Below, piece after piece: positions 19,086 through 27,904 of a DNA stretch of 64,000 bases (the first letter of the stretch is position 1; each line of letters starts with the position of its first letter). The translations under genes were made by a program, and so were the position numbers. The notes under the pieces were generated by a model. That model did not search any database, had not been told where the DNA came from, and saw only the letters and a list, made by a program, of their open reading frames with translations. Source of the stretch: an uncultured Micrococcaceae bacterium (GTDB taxonomy: Bacteria; Actinomycetota; Actinomycetes; Actinomycetales; Micrococcaceae); contig CANNAD010000001.1 in assembly GCA_947502645.1 (NCBI GenBank), positions 62,001 to 126,000 of the forward strand, in the 5' to 3' direction.

Positions 19086-20138
19086 GTGAAGCGGAATCCC
19101 ATGGAACTGGCAGCCATTGCCAGCGCAGCAGTACCCGGACTTGCACCCACAGGCGTGGCAGGATCCCCGGATGACACGGCGGACTTTGACTCAGCCGTCC
19201 TGATTGACGACGCCGAGAAGCAGTGGCGCGTGCGCTCTCCCAAGCACATCGACGCCAGCATGCGCCTGGAGACGGAACTTGTTGTCCTTCGCGCTTTTAC
19301 CCCTGCTGTCCGGGCCGAGCTGGCGTTCAATGTGCCCGCCGTTGCAGGGACCGTGCGGCAGGGTGAGCTCACCACTTTTGTGTATTCGCACCTGCCAGGC
19401 AGCAACCGCAGCATAGACGCATTGGTTGCCGATAGCTCCGGCCTGGCCGACGAGGTGGGTAAGGCCATGGCCGGCGTCCACGAACTTCCGTCATCGCTGG
19501 TGCTCGACGCCGATCTGCCGTCCTATAGCGCGAATGAGTTCCGGCAGCGTCGGCTCAATGAACTGGATCAGGCGGCGACGACAGGCAAGATTCCCTCCAC
19601 GCTGCTGCGCCGCTGGGAGAATGCCCTCGAGGATGTGTCTCTCTGGCGGTTCGTCCCGACGGTTGTCCATGGCGATCTGCATGAGGACAACCTGCTGATT
19701 GAGGCTGGGAGGGTGCGGGCGATCACCGGCTGGACAGATCTGCATATCGGGGATCCGGCCGACGATTTCGCGTGGCTCATTGCTGCCAACGATGCGCAGT
19801 TCTCCGACGCCGTACACGCGGCCTACGCGGCTTCCCGCACTGACCGCCCTGATGATCATCTGCTCAGACGCGCCGCCCTGTCAGCGGAGTTCGCACTTGC
19901 GCAGTGGCTGGTGCGTGGGATGGCGGCCGAAAACGACGAAATGGTTTCAGAAGCGGTGGAAATGCTCAACATCCTCACGGAGGACATCCTTGAGCAGGAA
20001 GCGGCTGAGGCAGCTGAGCACGCTGCGCGCAGGCAGAACGAGGAGACGGATACGTCTGCCATCGAGATTGTGGCCTCCCCGGACTCTACAAACCGCCCTT
20101 CTACGAACGACGACGACAAGCGGCCCGGTCAGGAGTAG
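19086..20138 (+). CDS. Phosphotransferase-like protein (APH / macrolide 2'-phosphotransferase fold), altered metal site
   Basis: About 350 residues with an aminoglycoside-phosphotransferase fold. The catalytic loop is intact (HGDLHEDNLL) and the C-lobe ends in GDPADDFAWL. The position that normally gives the metal-binding Asp (I-D-W/F) reads I-T-G-W-T-D, so the canonical Asp seems to be replaced by Gly. It may be a specialised kinase or a pseudo-kinase; drug resistance should not be inferred. Start chosen at GTG 19086 (leaderless); ATG 19101 is an alternative. The C-terminal 50 residues are acidic and low-complexity. Confidence 0.8.
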   Translation: MKRNPMELAAIASAAVPGLAPTGVAGSPDDTADFDSAVLIDDAEKQWRVRSPKHIDASMRLETELVVLRAFTPAVRAELAFNVPAVAGTVRQGELTTFVYSHLPGSNRSIDALVADSSGLADEVGKAMAGVHELPSSLVLDADLPSYSANEFRQRRLNELDQAATTGKIPSTLLRRWENALEDVSLWRFVPTVVHGDLHEDNLLIEAGRVRAITGWTDLHIGDPADDFAWLIAANDAQFSDAVHAAYAASRTDRPDDHLLRRAALSAEFALAQWLVRGMAAENDEMVSEAVEMLNILTEDILEQEAAEAAEHAARRQNEETDTSAIEIVASPDSTNRPSTNDDDKRPGQE

Positions 20139-23100
20139 GCGGAGGTAAGTATGGCCTCCAGTGCCGACTGATCTGCCAGATTGTGCAGTCGAACGGTCTG
20201 GTCCTCTCCCACGTAGTAGAACGCCGCGCGCACCCTGTCGATGGGAATGCCTTTGAGCCGTGCCCATGCGAGCCGATATACGGCCAGCTGGACGGACCGG
20301 ACTTCCAGCTCCTTTCCGGTCGGGACCCTTCCGGTTTTCCAGTCGACGAGGTCCCATCCGCCGTCAGCGTCCTGGAAGACTGCATCGATCCGTCCGCGGA
20401 CTACTACCTTGTCCACGGTAGTTTCGACGGGCACTTCGATGGCTGCGGGCGTTCTGCTGGCCCACTCGGAGGCTTCGAATGTTTTCGCCATACTGTCCAG
20501 GTCATATGCTTCGTCGATGTGGGCGTCACTCGGTCCGAAGTTGTCGAACAGCTCGAGCTGTCCTGCCGTCCCGTAGAAGTTCTCAATCCACTCGTGGAAG
20601 GCCGTGCCCTTGCGTGCGGCGAGACCGGGCTTGCGTGGAACGGGCCGGCGGAGTTGGCGGATCACCCGGTCGGAATTTTCGCTGAGTCCCACGAGCATCG
20701 AAGCTGAGATGTGCGGCGGCAGCTCCACTTCCACGGTGCTGTCGGCGTCCTTGTGCCGGGCCAGGACGAGGTCTGTTTCGTGATCCAGACGGGCTTCTGT
20801 GCTGCCGCTGGCTGCTTCGACTCGTTCAGAAACAGCAGCCGCGCTGACGTCGGCCGCCAGCTCCTCGAGAACATGTCTTCTCTCCCCGAGTGGGTCGAAG
20901 GGCCATGACATGACTTTCGGGTGCGATGAGGCCGGGTTTGCGAGCCCGGCGTCTTCTTCAGCCACCCAATTCGTCAGGGAGAACCCGTCCTCCCCGGCCC
21001 GTGCCAGCTCAGCAAGTTCTTCAAGGTATCGCGAGGCGACGCTGGGCTTGGCACGGCCGCCGCCCCAGACGCTTCCGCTGCATGCCAGTACGTGACGAGC
21101 CCGGGTGAAAGCGACGTATGCCAGCCGACGCTCTTCACGTTCAGCGTGCCCACGCGCATCCTCGCAGAACAGTTTTTCGCTTTCGAGCCAGGAGTGCTGG
21201 TCTTCCTGCTGCCATTCCCACTGTGGCAGGTCCGGCGCGTCGCCCCGCAGGTTCCAGGGAATTGCCGATTCGCCGCTGCTCCAGCGTGAATCTTTCCCGC
21301 TCGGAAAGCTCCCTTCGTTCAGGCCGGGTACGACGACGACGTCCCATTCCAGCCCCTTGGACGCATGGACGGTGAGCAGCTGCACCACGTCCCTGCTCGC
21401 CTCCAGCTGGGTCACTGGTAGCCCGTTTTCCTCTGTTTCGGCCGCTTCCAGCCATGCGAGGAAAGCTTGCAGGTCCACTCTTTCTGCCGTTGCAGTGAAC
21501 GATGCCGCAGCTTCGGTGAACGCGTCGAGGTTCCTGCGTGCCGTATGGAAATCCACCCCTGGCTTCGCCGCGACTTCGATGTCCAGAAGGGTGGTGCGCT
21601 CGATTTCGCTGATGAGGCTGACAAGGTCCTGCCCAACATATTCACGTAGCGTACGCAGCTCGCTGCCAAGCGCAACGAGGCGTTCATGAGCCTGCGCGCT
21701 GAGCTGCCTGCCGTTCGAAGAGATCCAGTTGGGCTTGGGCAGGTAGTCAACAGCTTCGACAAGGCTTCCAGCTTCGGCCATGTCCTGCTCGACGACGACG
21801 TCGTCGGGCGTCGTCGCGTCTGTTCTGGCCCGTTCCCGTGTCCGGGCCAGCTGTTTGGACCAGTCGGATAGTGCCATGAGGTCCGCTGGACCGATTCTCC
21901 ATCGCGCACCGGCCAGGATCCGGAGCATGGAATCGGACCGGCCAGGATCTCCGAGGACGCGGAGCACAGCGAGCAGATCAACCACTTCCGGTGTACTCAG
22001 CAGGCCGCCCAACCCGACCACCTGCACGGGAATGCCGAGTTCCTCCAGCTCACGGCGAATGGGTTCGAATTGGCGCTTTCCGCGGCACAGGACAGCCACT
22101 GTGGGAGTGAGGGGTGCTCCGTTCATTCCGTGGTCAAATGCTCGTCGCCGTTGTTCCTGCACCAGACGGGCTACACCTACTGCTTCTCCCCATTCGGCGT
22201 TTGATGGAGTTTTCTCGTCGGTGAGGTAGCGGGCGACGAGGACTTCACCCAACGGGGCTGAGGGCCGCTCTCGCAGCTGGGGCACCGGTGGCATACGCTG
22301 CGTGGTGAGCCAGGGGGCCTTGTGGCTCAGGGGCGCAGATACCGTATTGGCTGCGGCGAGGATCGCTCTGGAATTTCGCCAGGCAATGGAAAGATGCGCA
22401 ACGTTCGCCGGCTTGTTGCCGGCAGGATCCACGATCTGGAACCGCGTTCTGAAATCGGCCAGCTGTCCAGCGGATGCTCCGCGGAAACCGTAGATGGACT
22501 GGTGAGGATCCCCCACGGCTGTCACGGAACGGCCGTCGCCGAAGAGGTTCGCGAAGAGCGTCAGCTGCGCTGAGGACGTGTCCTGGAATTCATCCAGCAG
22601 GACCACTTTGTATTTACTTCGTTCCATCTCCACTGCGGCGGGAATGTTGGCTGCAATACCTGCGGCAATCGCTACGAGGTCACCAAAATCGAGTTGACCC
22701 CGCTGCCTTTTTGCGGCGACGTACTGGTCAACCAGTTCAGTCACTGTGACTCGCGTCTGGAGCTTGCGCAGAAGCTGTCCTACCTTTTGGGATGCCGCGC
22801 GTTTGCTGCCTGAGTTGTATTCAAGGGGCTCCACCGCCGCAAGGTGTTCAAGGAGACACTCCCGTACATCTGATGTGGGGCGCAGATGTTCGGCACACTC
22901 GGAAGCCATCTTGAGCACAGCCTGGACGAGCGTGGATTTGGCAGCTGTGAAATGTTCGAATTCACCCGTGTACGCTTCGACGACCTGATGTGCGAGCTGC
23001 CAGGCCTGAGCGCCGCCGAGCATGGTGGCATCACGTTCTACGCCTACCCGGAGCCCATAATCAGAGACGATGGAATTGGCATATGAATGGTACGTGGAGA

Positions 23101-23491
23101 CCGTTGGTTCCAGTCGCTCCTCGGCCTGAACGGGGCCGTCGGTTAGGCTCCCGGTGGCTCGGTAGAACTGCGTGAGCCGCTGACGGATGCGGGTAGCCAG
23201 TTCCCCCGCGGCCTTCCGGGTGAAGGTGACCCCGAGAATCTGTTCGGGTCTGACCATTCCGTTGGCCACCAGCCAGACCACACGGTCTGCCATTGTTTTG
23301 GTTTTTCCCGAACCAGCACCGGCGATAACCAGCATGGGTTCAAGACCGGATTCAATGATCTCCACCTGTTCGCTGGTTGGGTACAGCACATCCCCGGATG
23401 CATTCCCATGCAGCAGTTCAGCCAGGTCGCGAGCGCTGTAGTAGCGGTCCTGACTTTCCGGATTGATTTCGGCAACGTGTTGGACGCTCAT
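20129..23491 (-). CDS. adnB: AdnB-like helicase-nuclease subunit
   Basis: 1120 residues. UvrD-type motor with Walker A AGAGSGKT (57-64), LLDEFQDTSSAQ motif II and DPHQSIYGFRGA motif III, then a C-terminal RecB-family nuclease with the RGRIDAVF, DLVDWKTG and QLAVYRLAW motifs that supply the metal ligands. In mycobacteria AdnA and AdnB form a heterodimer that resects double-strand breaks, and AdnB is the leading motor. The ATG at 23491 overlaps the adnA stop as ATGA. The 3' end overlaps the convergent phosphotransferase gene by 10 nt. Confidence 0.92.
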   Translation of the reverse strand: MSVQHVAEINPESQDRYYSARDLAELLHGNASGDVLYPTSEQVEIIESGLEPMLVIAGAGSGKTKTMADRVVWLVANGMVRPEQILGVTFTRKAAGELATRIRQRLTQFYRATGSLTDGPVQAEERLEPTVSTYHSYANSIVSDYGLRVGVERDATMLGGAQAWQLAHQVVEAYTGEFEHFTAAKSTLVQAVLKMASECAEHLRPTSDVRECLLEHLAAVEPLEYNSGSKRAASQKVGQLLRKLQTRVTVTELVDQYVAAKRQRGQLDFGDLVAIAAGIAANIPAAVEMERSKYKVVLLDEFQDTSSAQLTLFANLFGDGRSVTAVGDPHQSIYGFRGASAGQLADFRTRFQIVDPAGNKPANVAHLSIAWRNSRAILAAANTVSAPLSHKAPWLTTQRMPPVPQLRERPSAPLGEVLVARYLTDEKTPSNAEWGEAVGVARLVQEQRRRAFDHGMNGAPLTPTVAVLCRGKRQFEPIRRELEELGIPVQVVGLGGLLSTPEVVDLLAVLRVLGDPGRSDSMLRILAGARWRIGPADLMALSDWSKQLARTRERARTDATTPDDVVVEQDMAEAGSLVEAVDYLPKPNWISSNGRQLSAQAHERLVALGSELRTLREYVGQDLVSLISEIERTTLLDIEVAAKPGVDFHTARRNLDAFTEAAASFTATAERVDLQAFLAWLEAAETEENGLPVTQLEASRDVVQLLTVHASKGLEWDVVVVPGLNEGSFPSGKDSRWSSGESAIPWNLRGDAPDLPQWEWQQEDQHSWLESEKLFCEDARGHAEREERRLAYVAFTRARHVLACSGSVWGGGRAKPSVASRYLEELAELARAGEDGFSLTNWVAEEDAGLANPASSHPKVMSWPFDPLGERRHVLEELAADVSAAAVSERVEAASGSTEARLDHETDLVLARHKDADSTVEVELPPHISASMLVGLSENSDRVIRQLRRPVPRKPGLAARKGTAFHEWIENFYGTAGQLELFDNFGPSDAHIDEAYDLDSMAKTFEASEWASRTPAAIEVPVETTVDKVVVRGRIDAVFQDADGGWDLVDWKTGRVPTGKELEVRSVQLAVYRLAWARLKGIPIDRVRAAFYYVGEDQTVRLHNLADQSALEAILTSAYS

Positions 23492-26400
23492 TGCGTTACC
23501 TGCTTTCCTTCGGGGCAGAGCGGGCATATCTCCGGGAGCCGGCAACCGTGACCGCCAAAGGTCTGGCGGCCGGGTGCGTGAATGGAATCGAAAGATTCGC
23601 CGGACATCAGTTTTGCGGCTTCGAGAACCATGTCCCTGGCCCAGCTCTCTTCAGGGTTGAGTGCGGCCTGGCCTTGGACGCCGGCGTCCTTGAGCGTGGT
23701 TCCGAGCTGCACCAGAGACGCTCCTCCAGAACCAGACCCGGCGGCCCCCTGGACATCCTCAAAGGCGCCTGCGTTGGCTGCCACCTGGTACGAGGCCAGC
23801 TGCGGGTGTCCCTCAAGATCGTCTTTCGAGGGGGCATTCTTGCCGGTTTTCAGATCGACGATGTGCAACTGCCCCCTGCTATCCACTTCGATGCGGTCCA
23901 CCTGGCCGCGGAGGATCGTTCCTGCGAGATCCTCACGAACCGCAGGCAGCGCCGTGCTGAAGTCGCTCTCGACGGCAAGAAGTTCTCTGCCCTCCTGCCG
24001 CATGCGGATGACGTAGCCAGCCAGTTTTCGGACCATCTTTTCTGCCCTGAGGAAGTCCATCTGTCCTTCCCAGTTTTCCTTCATCCCGAGCTTCGGCCAT
24101 CGCCGCTGAAGCTCGGCCACGTATTCAGAGCCGGTGGCCTCGGGCAGGTCCTGCGCAATCTCGTGCACGAGTGTGCCGAGTGAACGCGCGAAGTCGCGGG
24201 CCGCCTCTCCGCCTGCTGCCGAGACGAACCAGTCCAGGGGAGACTTGAGCACTGCCTCTACCTTGGACGGAGACACGTAGACCGGTTGCCCCGCCGGGAC
24301 GATCGCTTCCGCCGAAGACAAGGGTTGGAGCCCCCACCATTGATTCGGAAGGGCGCCAGGGACCACAGGACGATGTCTTGCCATGCGTGCCAGCTGTCGG
24401 ACTGCCTGGGCTGAATCGGGCTGCTCTTCCTGGGCGATCCGTCGGTAATCCGCGACGAGCCCGCGAACCGACAGCGGACGCAGAACGGCGGTGGTTTTCC
24501 GTGAGTCTGCGTCGTCAGGCAACGGATCGATCAGATCGAGGAACTGGGATGGCTGTTCCTCTTCCGAAGACACGGCGGTGCAGATCAGGCGCGTGGATGC
24601 CCGTGATACTGCTGTTGAAAAGGATCGGAGTTCGTCAAACCGGGTGGCCTGCATGAGCGCCAGCGGGTGTCGGGAAGCCTTGTAGTTCTTCCCGTGCTCC
24701 ATGAGCGCTGCCAGTTCTCCGCTTCCCAGCAGTTCCCCGCGCAACCGAAGATCCGGCCACGTTCCCTCCTGGATCCCCGCGACGATGACCATGGGCCATT
24801 GCCTGCCCGCTGCGCTTGCCGGTGTGAGGATCTCTACAGCCTTGCGTCCCAGTGCCCTGGCCGCCAGTGTGTCCATCGGGAGCTCCTGATTGGTCAGGTA
24901 CTCGAGGAACTGCGCCGGGGTTGAACCTGGTAGCTGGTCTACATATCTTTCGGCTGCGTGGAAGAGCGCCATCATGGCGTCCAGATCCCGATCTGCCCGC
25001 ATGGCAGCGCTTCCTGCCCCCAATGAGACTTCAGCCCAGTGAGCCGACAACCGCGACGCATCCCATATGGCCCAGAGGAGGGTTTCAGCATTGGCACCAG
25101 AGGTCTCCATTGCCTTGGCGCCGGCTTCCAGCATGCGGGCTATGCGCAGTCCTGCCCAGCCTTCCCATCCCAACAATTCCAGTTGGGCCGGTCGTTGAAG
25201 TGCCTCGACCAGCAGTTCATCACTGCCTCGACCTCCACCGGCGCTGAGCTCCTCCCTACGCAGGACCTGCCGGAGGCGCCTGAGCTCCAGAGCAGTAGCT
25301 CCGCCGATCCGGGAAGTCAGCAGCGACACAGCCGTCTCCGGAGTCAGCAGCCGCTCATCGAGCACGATGCCGAACAGTTCCAGCAACGGACGGACGGCGG
25401 CTTCATCCCGGACAGCTTTTTCCGCAGAGGGAACGTGGACGTCTATACCCTGGCTGATGAGGTACCTCTGCAGCGCTGATACCTGCCGGCCTGAGCGCAC
25501 GATCACCGCGATGTCCGACGGATCAAGCCCGTCAAGGACTTCCGCCTGGAGAATTCGTTGGCTCACGTACCGCAGTTCATGCAGGTCGGAATCAACGATG
25601 TGCACCTCACTCGTTGCCTTCTGGTCAGGGCGGGCGGAGAGTGCGCGATAGGCAGGTGTGACGCCGGTTGTTGATATGCGTGAGGCGACGCGCTGCCACG
25701 CGGCAGCCAGGGCGGGTCCGAGCCGGTGCGATGTTGTCAGGAGTGCGGTCTCCACCTGGTGGTCGAATCCGGCATGGAGCTCCCCCAGGAGGTCTGGTCT
25801 CGCTCCGCGGAAACCCTGGACCGCGGTGTCAGGACAGGCTGTCATCAAAACATCGGTGCCGTGGCCAATGAGCGAGAGCAACTGGTGAATCGCGGGATTG
25901 GCTTCCTGAAGGTCATCGACACAGATAAACCCGATGGAATCCCTCTCGGAGTGCAGGAACTCGGGTTCCGACGTCAGTAGATCGACGGCGGTGGTAATGA
26001 CCCCTGCAGGATCAAATGCCTCGGGCATCCGGATATCGAGGACGTCCCGGTATTCCCCGTAGAGTGCCGCAGCGGCTTCCCAGTCCGGTCTCCCGATCTG
26101 TTTCCCGTAGTCAGCGAGGTTGGTGGCGTCCAGTCCGTATTCGCTCATTCTGTCGAATAGTTGCCGCATTTCCTGGCGGAAGCCGCGTGTGCCGATCGCC
26201 GCGTGAAGATCCTGCGGCCAGGGCAGTTCGGGTACCCCGTGGGATCCATGTCCGTCCAGCAGCTCCTTGATGATCAGGTCCTGTTCAGCACCGGAGAGAA
26301 GCTTGGGTGGACGAACGACGTGCGGTAGCAGACCGGCAGCCCTGGCTCGGCGGATGAGGTCAAAAGCATAGGATGCCCACGATCTGGCGGGAGCAGCACT

Positions 26401-26682
26401 GAGGCTGCGGTCGAGGCGGGCAGTGATCTGATCCCGGAGGCTCGCAGCCGAAAGCCGTGTGGGGGCCAGAACAAGAACACGGTCCTGTTCGAGCGACCCA
26501 TTCAGCACCCGGTGGACGACGCTCTCGACGACGACGGTTGTCTTTCCTGTTCCGGGGCCGCCGAGAACAAGCACGGGGCCGGAGCCCGTGGGCCGACGCA
26601 CGACCGCTGACTGGTCAGCACTCAGTTCAGGCGCTTCAGTTACCTGCCTGCTCGAGCGCACGAGAGTGATCTGTTGCTTCAT
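23488..26682 (-). CDS. adnA: AdnA-like helicase-nuclease subunit
   Basis: 1064 residues. Walker A GGPGTGKT at 41-48, a divergent UvrD-like motor, and a C-terminal RecB-type nuclease with RGQVDRIE, HIVDLKTGKN and HPQLASYQVA. The extreme C-terminus has a cysteine group, C-x5-C-x2-C (HGCRLPEICPLC), that could hold part of an iron-sulfur cluster as in AddB-type nucleases. The role assignment (A rather than B) rests on gene order and size by analogy with Mycobacterium. It overlaps adnB (ATGA) downstream and the alkyltransferase-like gene (ATGA) upstream. Confidence 0.9.
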   Translation of the reverse strand: MKQQITLVRSSRQVTEAPELSADQSAVVRRPTGSGPVLVLGGPGTGKTTVVVESVVHRVLNGSLEQDRVLVLAPTRLSAASLRDQITARLDRSLSAAPARSWASYAFDLIRRARAAGLLPHVVRPPKLLSGAEQDLIIKELLDGHGSHGVPELPWPQDLHAAIGTRGFRQEMRQLFDRMSEYGLDATNLADYGKQIGRPDWEAAAALYGEYRDVLDIRMPEAFDPAGVITTAVDLLTSEPEFLHSERDSIGFICVDDLQEANPAIHQLLSLIGHGTDVLMTACPDTAVQGFRGARPDLLGELHAGFDHQVETALLTTSHRLGPALAAAWQRVASRISTTGVTPAYRALSARPDQKATSEVHIVDSDLHELRYVSQRILQAEVLDGLDPSDIAVIVRSGRQVSALQRYLISQGIDVHVPSAEKAVRDEAAVRPLLELFGIVLDERLLTPETAVSLLTSRIGGATALELRRLRQVLRREELSAGGGRGSDELLVEALQRPAQLELLGWEGWAGLRIARMLEAGAKAMETSGANAETLLWAIWDASRLSAHWAEVSLGAGSAAMRADRDLDAMMALFHAAERYVDQLPGSTPAQFLEYLTNQELPMDTLAARALGRKAVEILTPASAAGRQWPMVIVAGIQEGTWPDLRLRGELLGSGELAALMEHGKNYKASRHPLALMQATRFDELRSFSTAVSRASTRLICTAVSSEEEQPSQFLDLIDPLPDDADSRKTTAVLRPLSVRGLVADYRRIAQEEQPDSAQAVRQLARMARHRPVVPGALPNQWWGLQPLSSAEAIVPAGQPVYVSPSKVEAVLKSPLDWFVSAAGGEAARDFARSLGTLVHEIAQDLPEATGSEYVAELQRRWPKLGMKENWEGQMDFLRAEKMVRKLAGYVIRMRQEGRELLAVESDFSTALPAVREDLAGTILRGQVDRIEVDSRGQLHIVDLKTGKNAPSKDDLEGHPQLASYQVAANAGAFEDVQGAAGSGSGGASLVQLGTTLKDAGVQGQAALNPEESWARDMVLEAAKLMSGESFDSIHAPGRQTFGGHGCRLPEICPLCPEGKQVTQ

Positions 26683-27089
26683 GAATACAGCGAATCATCT
26701 GCGTCCGACATTCTGGAATTCTCTGGCGGAACTACCCCCGGAGTGAGTCGTTCCCTGAGATGGTCAATGCGCTCCCACTCAGGCTCTGTCGGCTGCCATC
26801 TCGCGTCTTTCATGGTGATTCGCTCGCCGCCGGATGCAGCCTGCCGCAGCGGAGTACCCTCATGCGGGTAATGCTGCAGCGCGGTATTGCCGTGGCAGGC
26901 AGGCGGCTGACCGTCGGCCCGCACCACGCGCCACCAGGGAAGGTCGACGTCGGATCCTGACATGACCTTGCCCACCTGTCGCGGCCCTCCGCAGTCCAGC
27001 AGCTCAGCGATGTCGCCATAGGAAAGGACCCTCCCAGCAGGGATCATGGCCACGAGTTCGGCCACTGAATCCTCAAAGTCTTCATGCAC
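26679..27089 (-). CDS. Alkyltransferase-like protein (ATL), MGMT fold with Cys-to-Trp change
   Basis: 136 residues. The MGMT DNA-binding fold is clear (IPAGRVLSYGDIAELLDCGG, then RQVGKVM). The active-site PCHRV of alkyltransferases reads PWWRV here (51-55), so the acceptor Cys is Trp52. Such ATL proteins bind O6-alkylguanine, cannot repair it directly, and hand the lesion to nucleotide excision repair. The stop overlaps the adnA start as ATGA. It starts at GTG 27089, leaderless. Confidence 0.93.
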   Translation of the reverse strand: MHEDFEDSVAELVAMIPAGRVLSYGDIAELLDCGGPRQVGKVMSGSDVDLPWWRVVRADGQPPACHGNTALQHYPHEGTPLRQAASGGERITMKDARWQPTEPEWERIDHLRERLTPGVVPPENSRMSDADDSLYS

Positions 27090-27095
27090 TGTCCC

Positions 27096-27101
27096 AGCTT
27101 A
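27096..27101 (-). promoter_or_regulatory. -10 box of the leaderless atl-adnA-adnB operon
   Basis: TAAGCT on the minus strand, 6 nt before GTG 27089. Confidence 0.5.
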
Positions 27102-27161
27102 GTTTCTTCTGCCCAACGTGCCGCTCCCCCGCTCGTGAACGAGACTGTCAGAGGCATACGG

Positions 27162-27167
27162 TAGCGT
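27162..27167 (+). promoter_or_regulatory. -10 box of the leaderless exonuclease gene
   Basis: TAGCGT then 7 nt then ATG 27175. A second possible box, TACGGT, overlaps at 27157-27162. Confidence 0.45.
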
Positions 27168-27174
27168 TTCTGCC

Positions 27175-27891
27175 ATGACAATCTCCACTAGCTGGCATGA
27201 GCTGCCGCGGGCCGCATTCGACCTCGAAACGACTGGACGCGACCCAGAGGACGCGCGGATTGTCACGGCGTCCATCATCCTCGTCAACGGCCGCGGGGAC
27301 GTACTTCAGCACCACGAATGGCTCGCCAATCCGGGGATCGACATTCCCGAGGAAGCGTCGCTGATTCATGGTATCGACACAGCAAAGGCTGTCTCATCCG
27401 GTGCGCCGGCGGCGGACGTGGCAGGCGAGATCTGCTCTGTACTGAGCGGTATGTTCGCAGCAGGCATTCCCGTGATGGCGTTCAATGCCTGCTATGACTT
27501 CAGCGTGCTCTCCCGGGAATGTGACCGTCACAGCGTTGCCACCATCACCTCGTTGCCTGTTATTGATCCATACATCATTGACAAGCAGGTGGACCGGTAC
27601 CGTCGCGGCAAGCGGACGCTCAGCGCGTTGAGCGAGCTTTACGGCGTCACGCACAACAACGCACACACATCCGCTGCGGACGTTATGGCCACCCTCGGCG
27701 TCGCGTCCGTCCTCGCGGCGAAGTATCCGGAGCTGCACGGCGACGCCGCGGACCTGCACCACAAGCAGATAGGTTGGGCCGCCGAACAGGCCGCCAGCTT
27801 CCAGGAATACCTACGCCGCAAGAATCCGGACGCCGTCATTGACGGAAGCTGGCCGCATATCCCGCATCAGGTCCCGGTCGCGCAGCTCTGA
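27175..27891 (+). CDS. DnaQ-like 3'-5' exonuclease (DEDDh)
   Basis: 238 residues. All four acidic and histidine positions of a DEDDh exonuclease are present: FDLETT (Asp16, Glu18), ACYDF (Asp108), and HTSAADV (His164, Asp169). The SLIHGID segment is also typical. It resembles stand-alone DNA polymerase III epsilon-like exonucleases that act in DNA repair or RNA turnover. It is divergent from the atl-adnA-adnB operon across only 85 nt, so the two may be co-regulated. Confidence 0.88.
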   Translation: MTISTSWHELPRAAFDLETTGRDPEDARIVTASIILVNGRGDVLQHHEWLANPGIDIPEEASLIHGIDTAKAVSSGAPAADVAGEICSVLSGMFAAGIPVMAFNACYDFSVLSRECDRHSVATITSLPVIDPYIIDKQVDRYRRGKRTLSALSELYGVTHNNAHTSAADVMATLGVASVLAAKYPELHGDAADLHHKQIGWAAEQAASFQEYLRRKNPDAVIDGSWPHIPHQVPVAQL

Positions 27892-27904
27892 TTCGACGCC
27901 GCCG

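Noticed and set aside
19086-20138. Antibiotic-resistance kinase
   Set aside because: The APH fold is clear but the metal site is altered, there is no mobile context and it is set among core genes.
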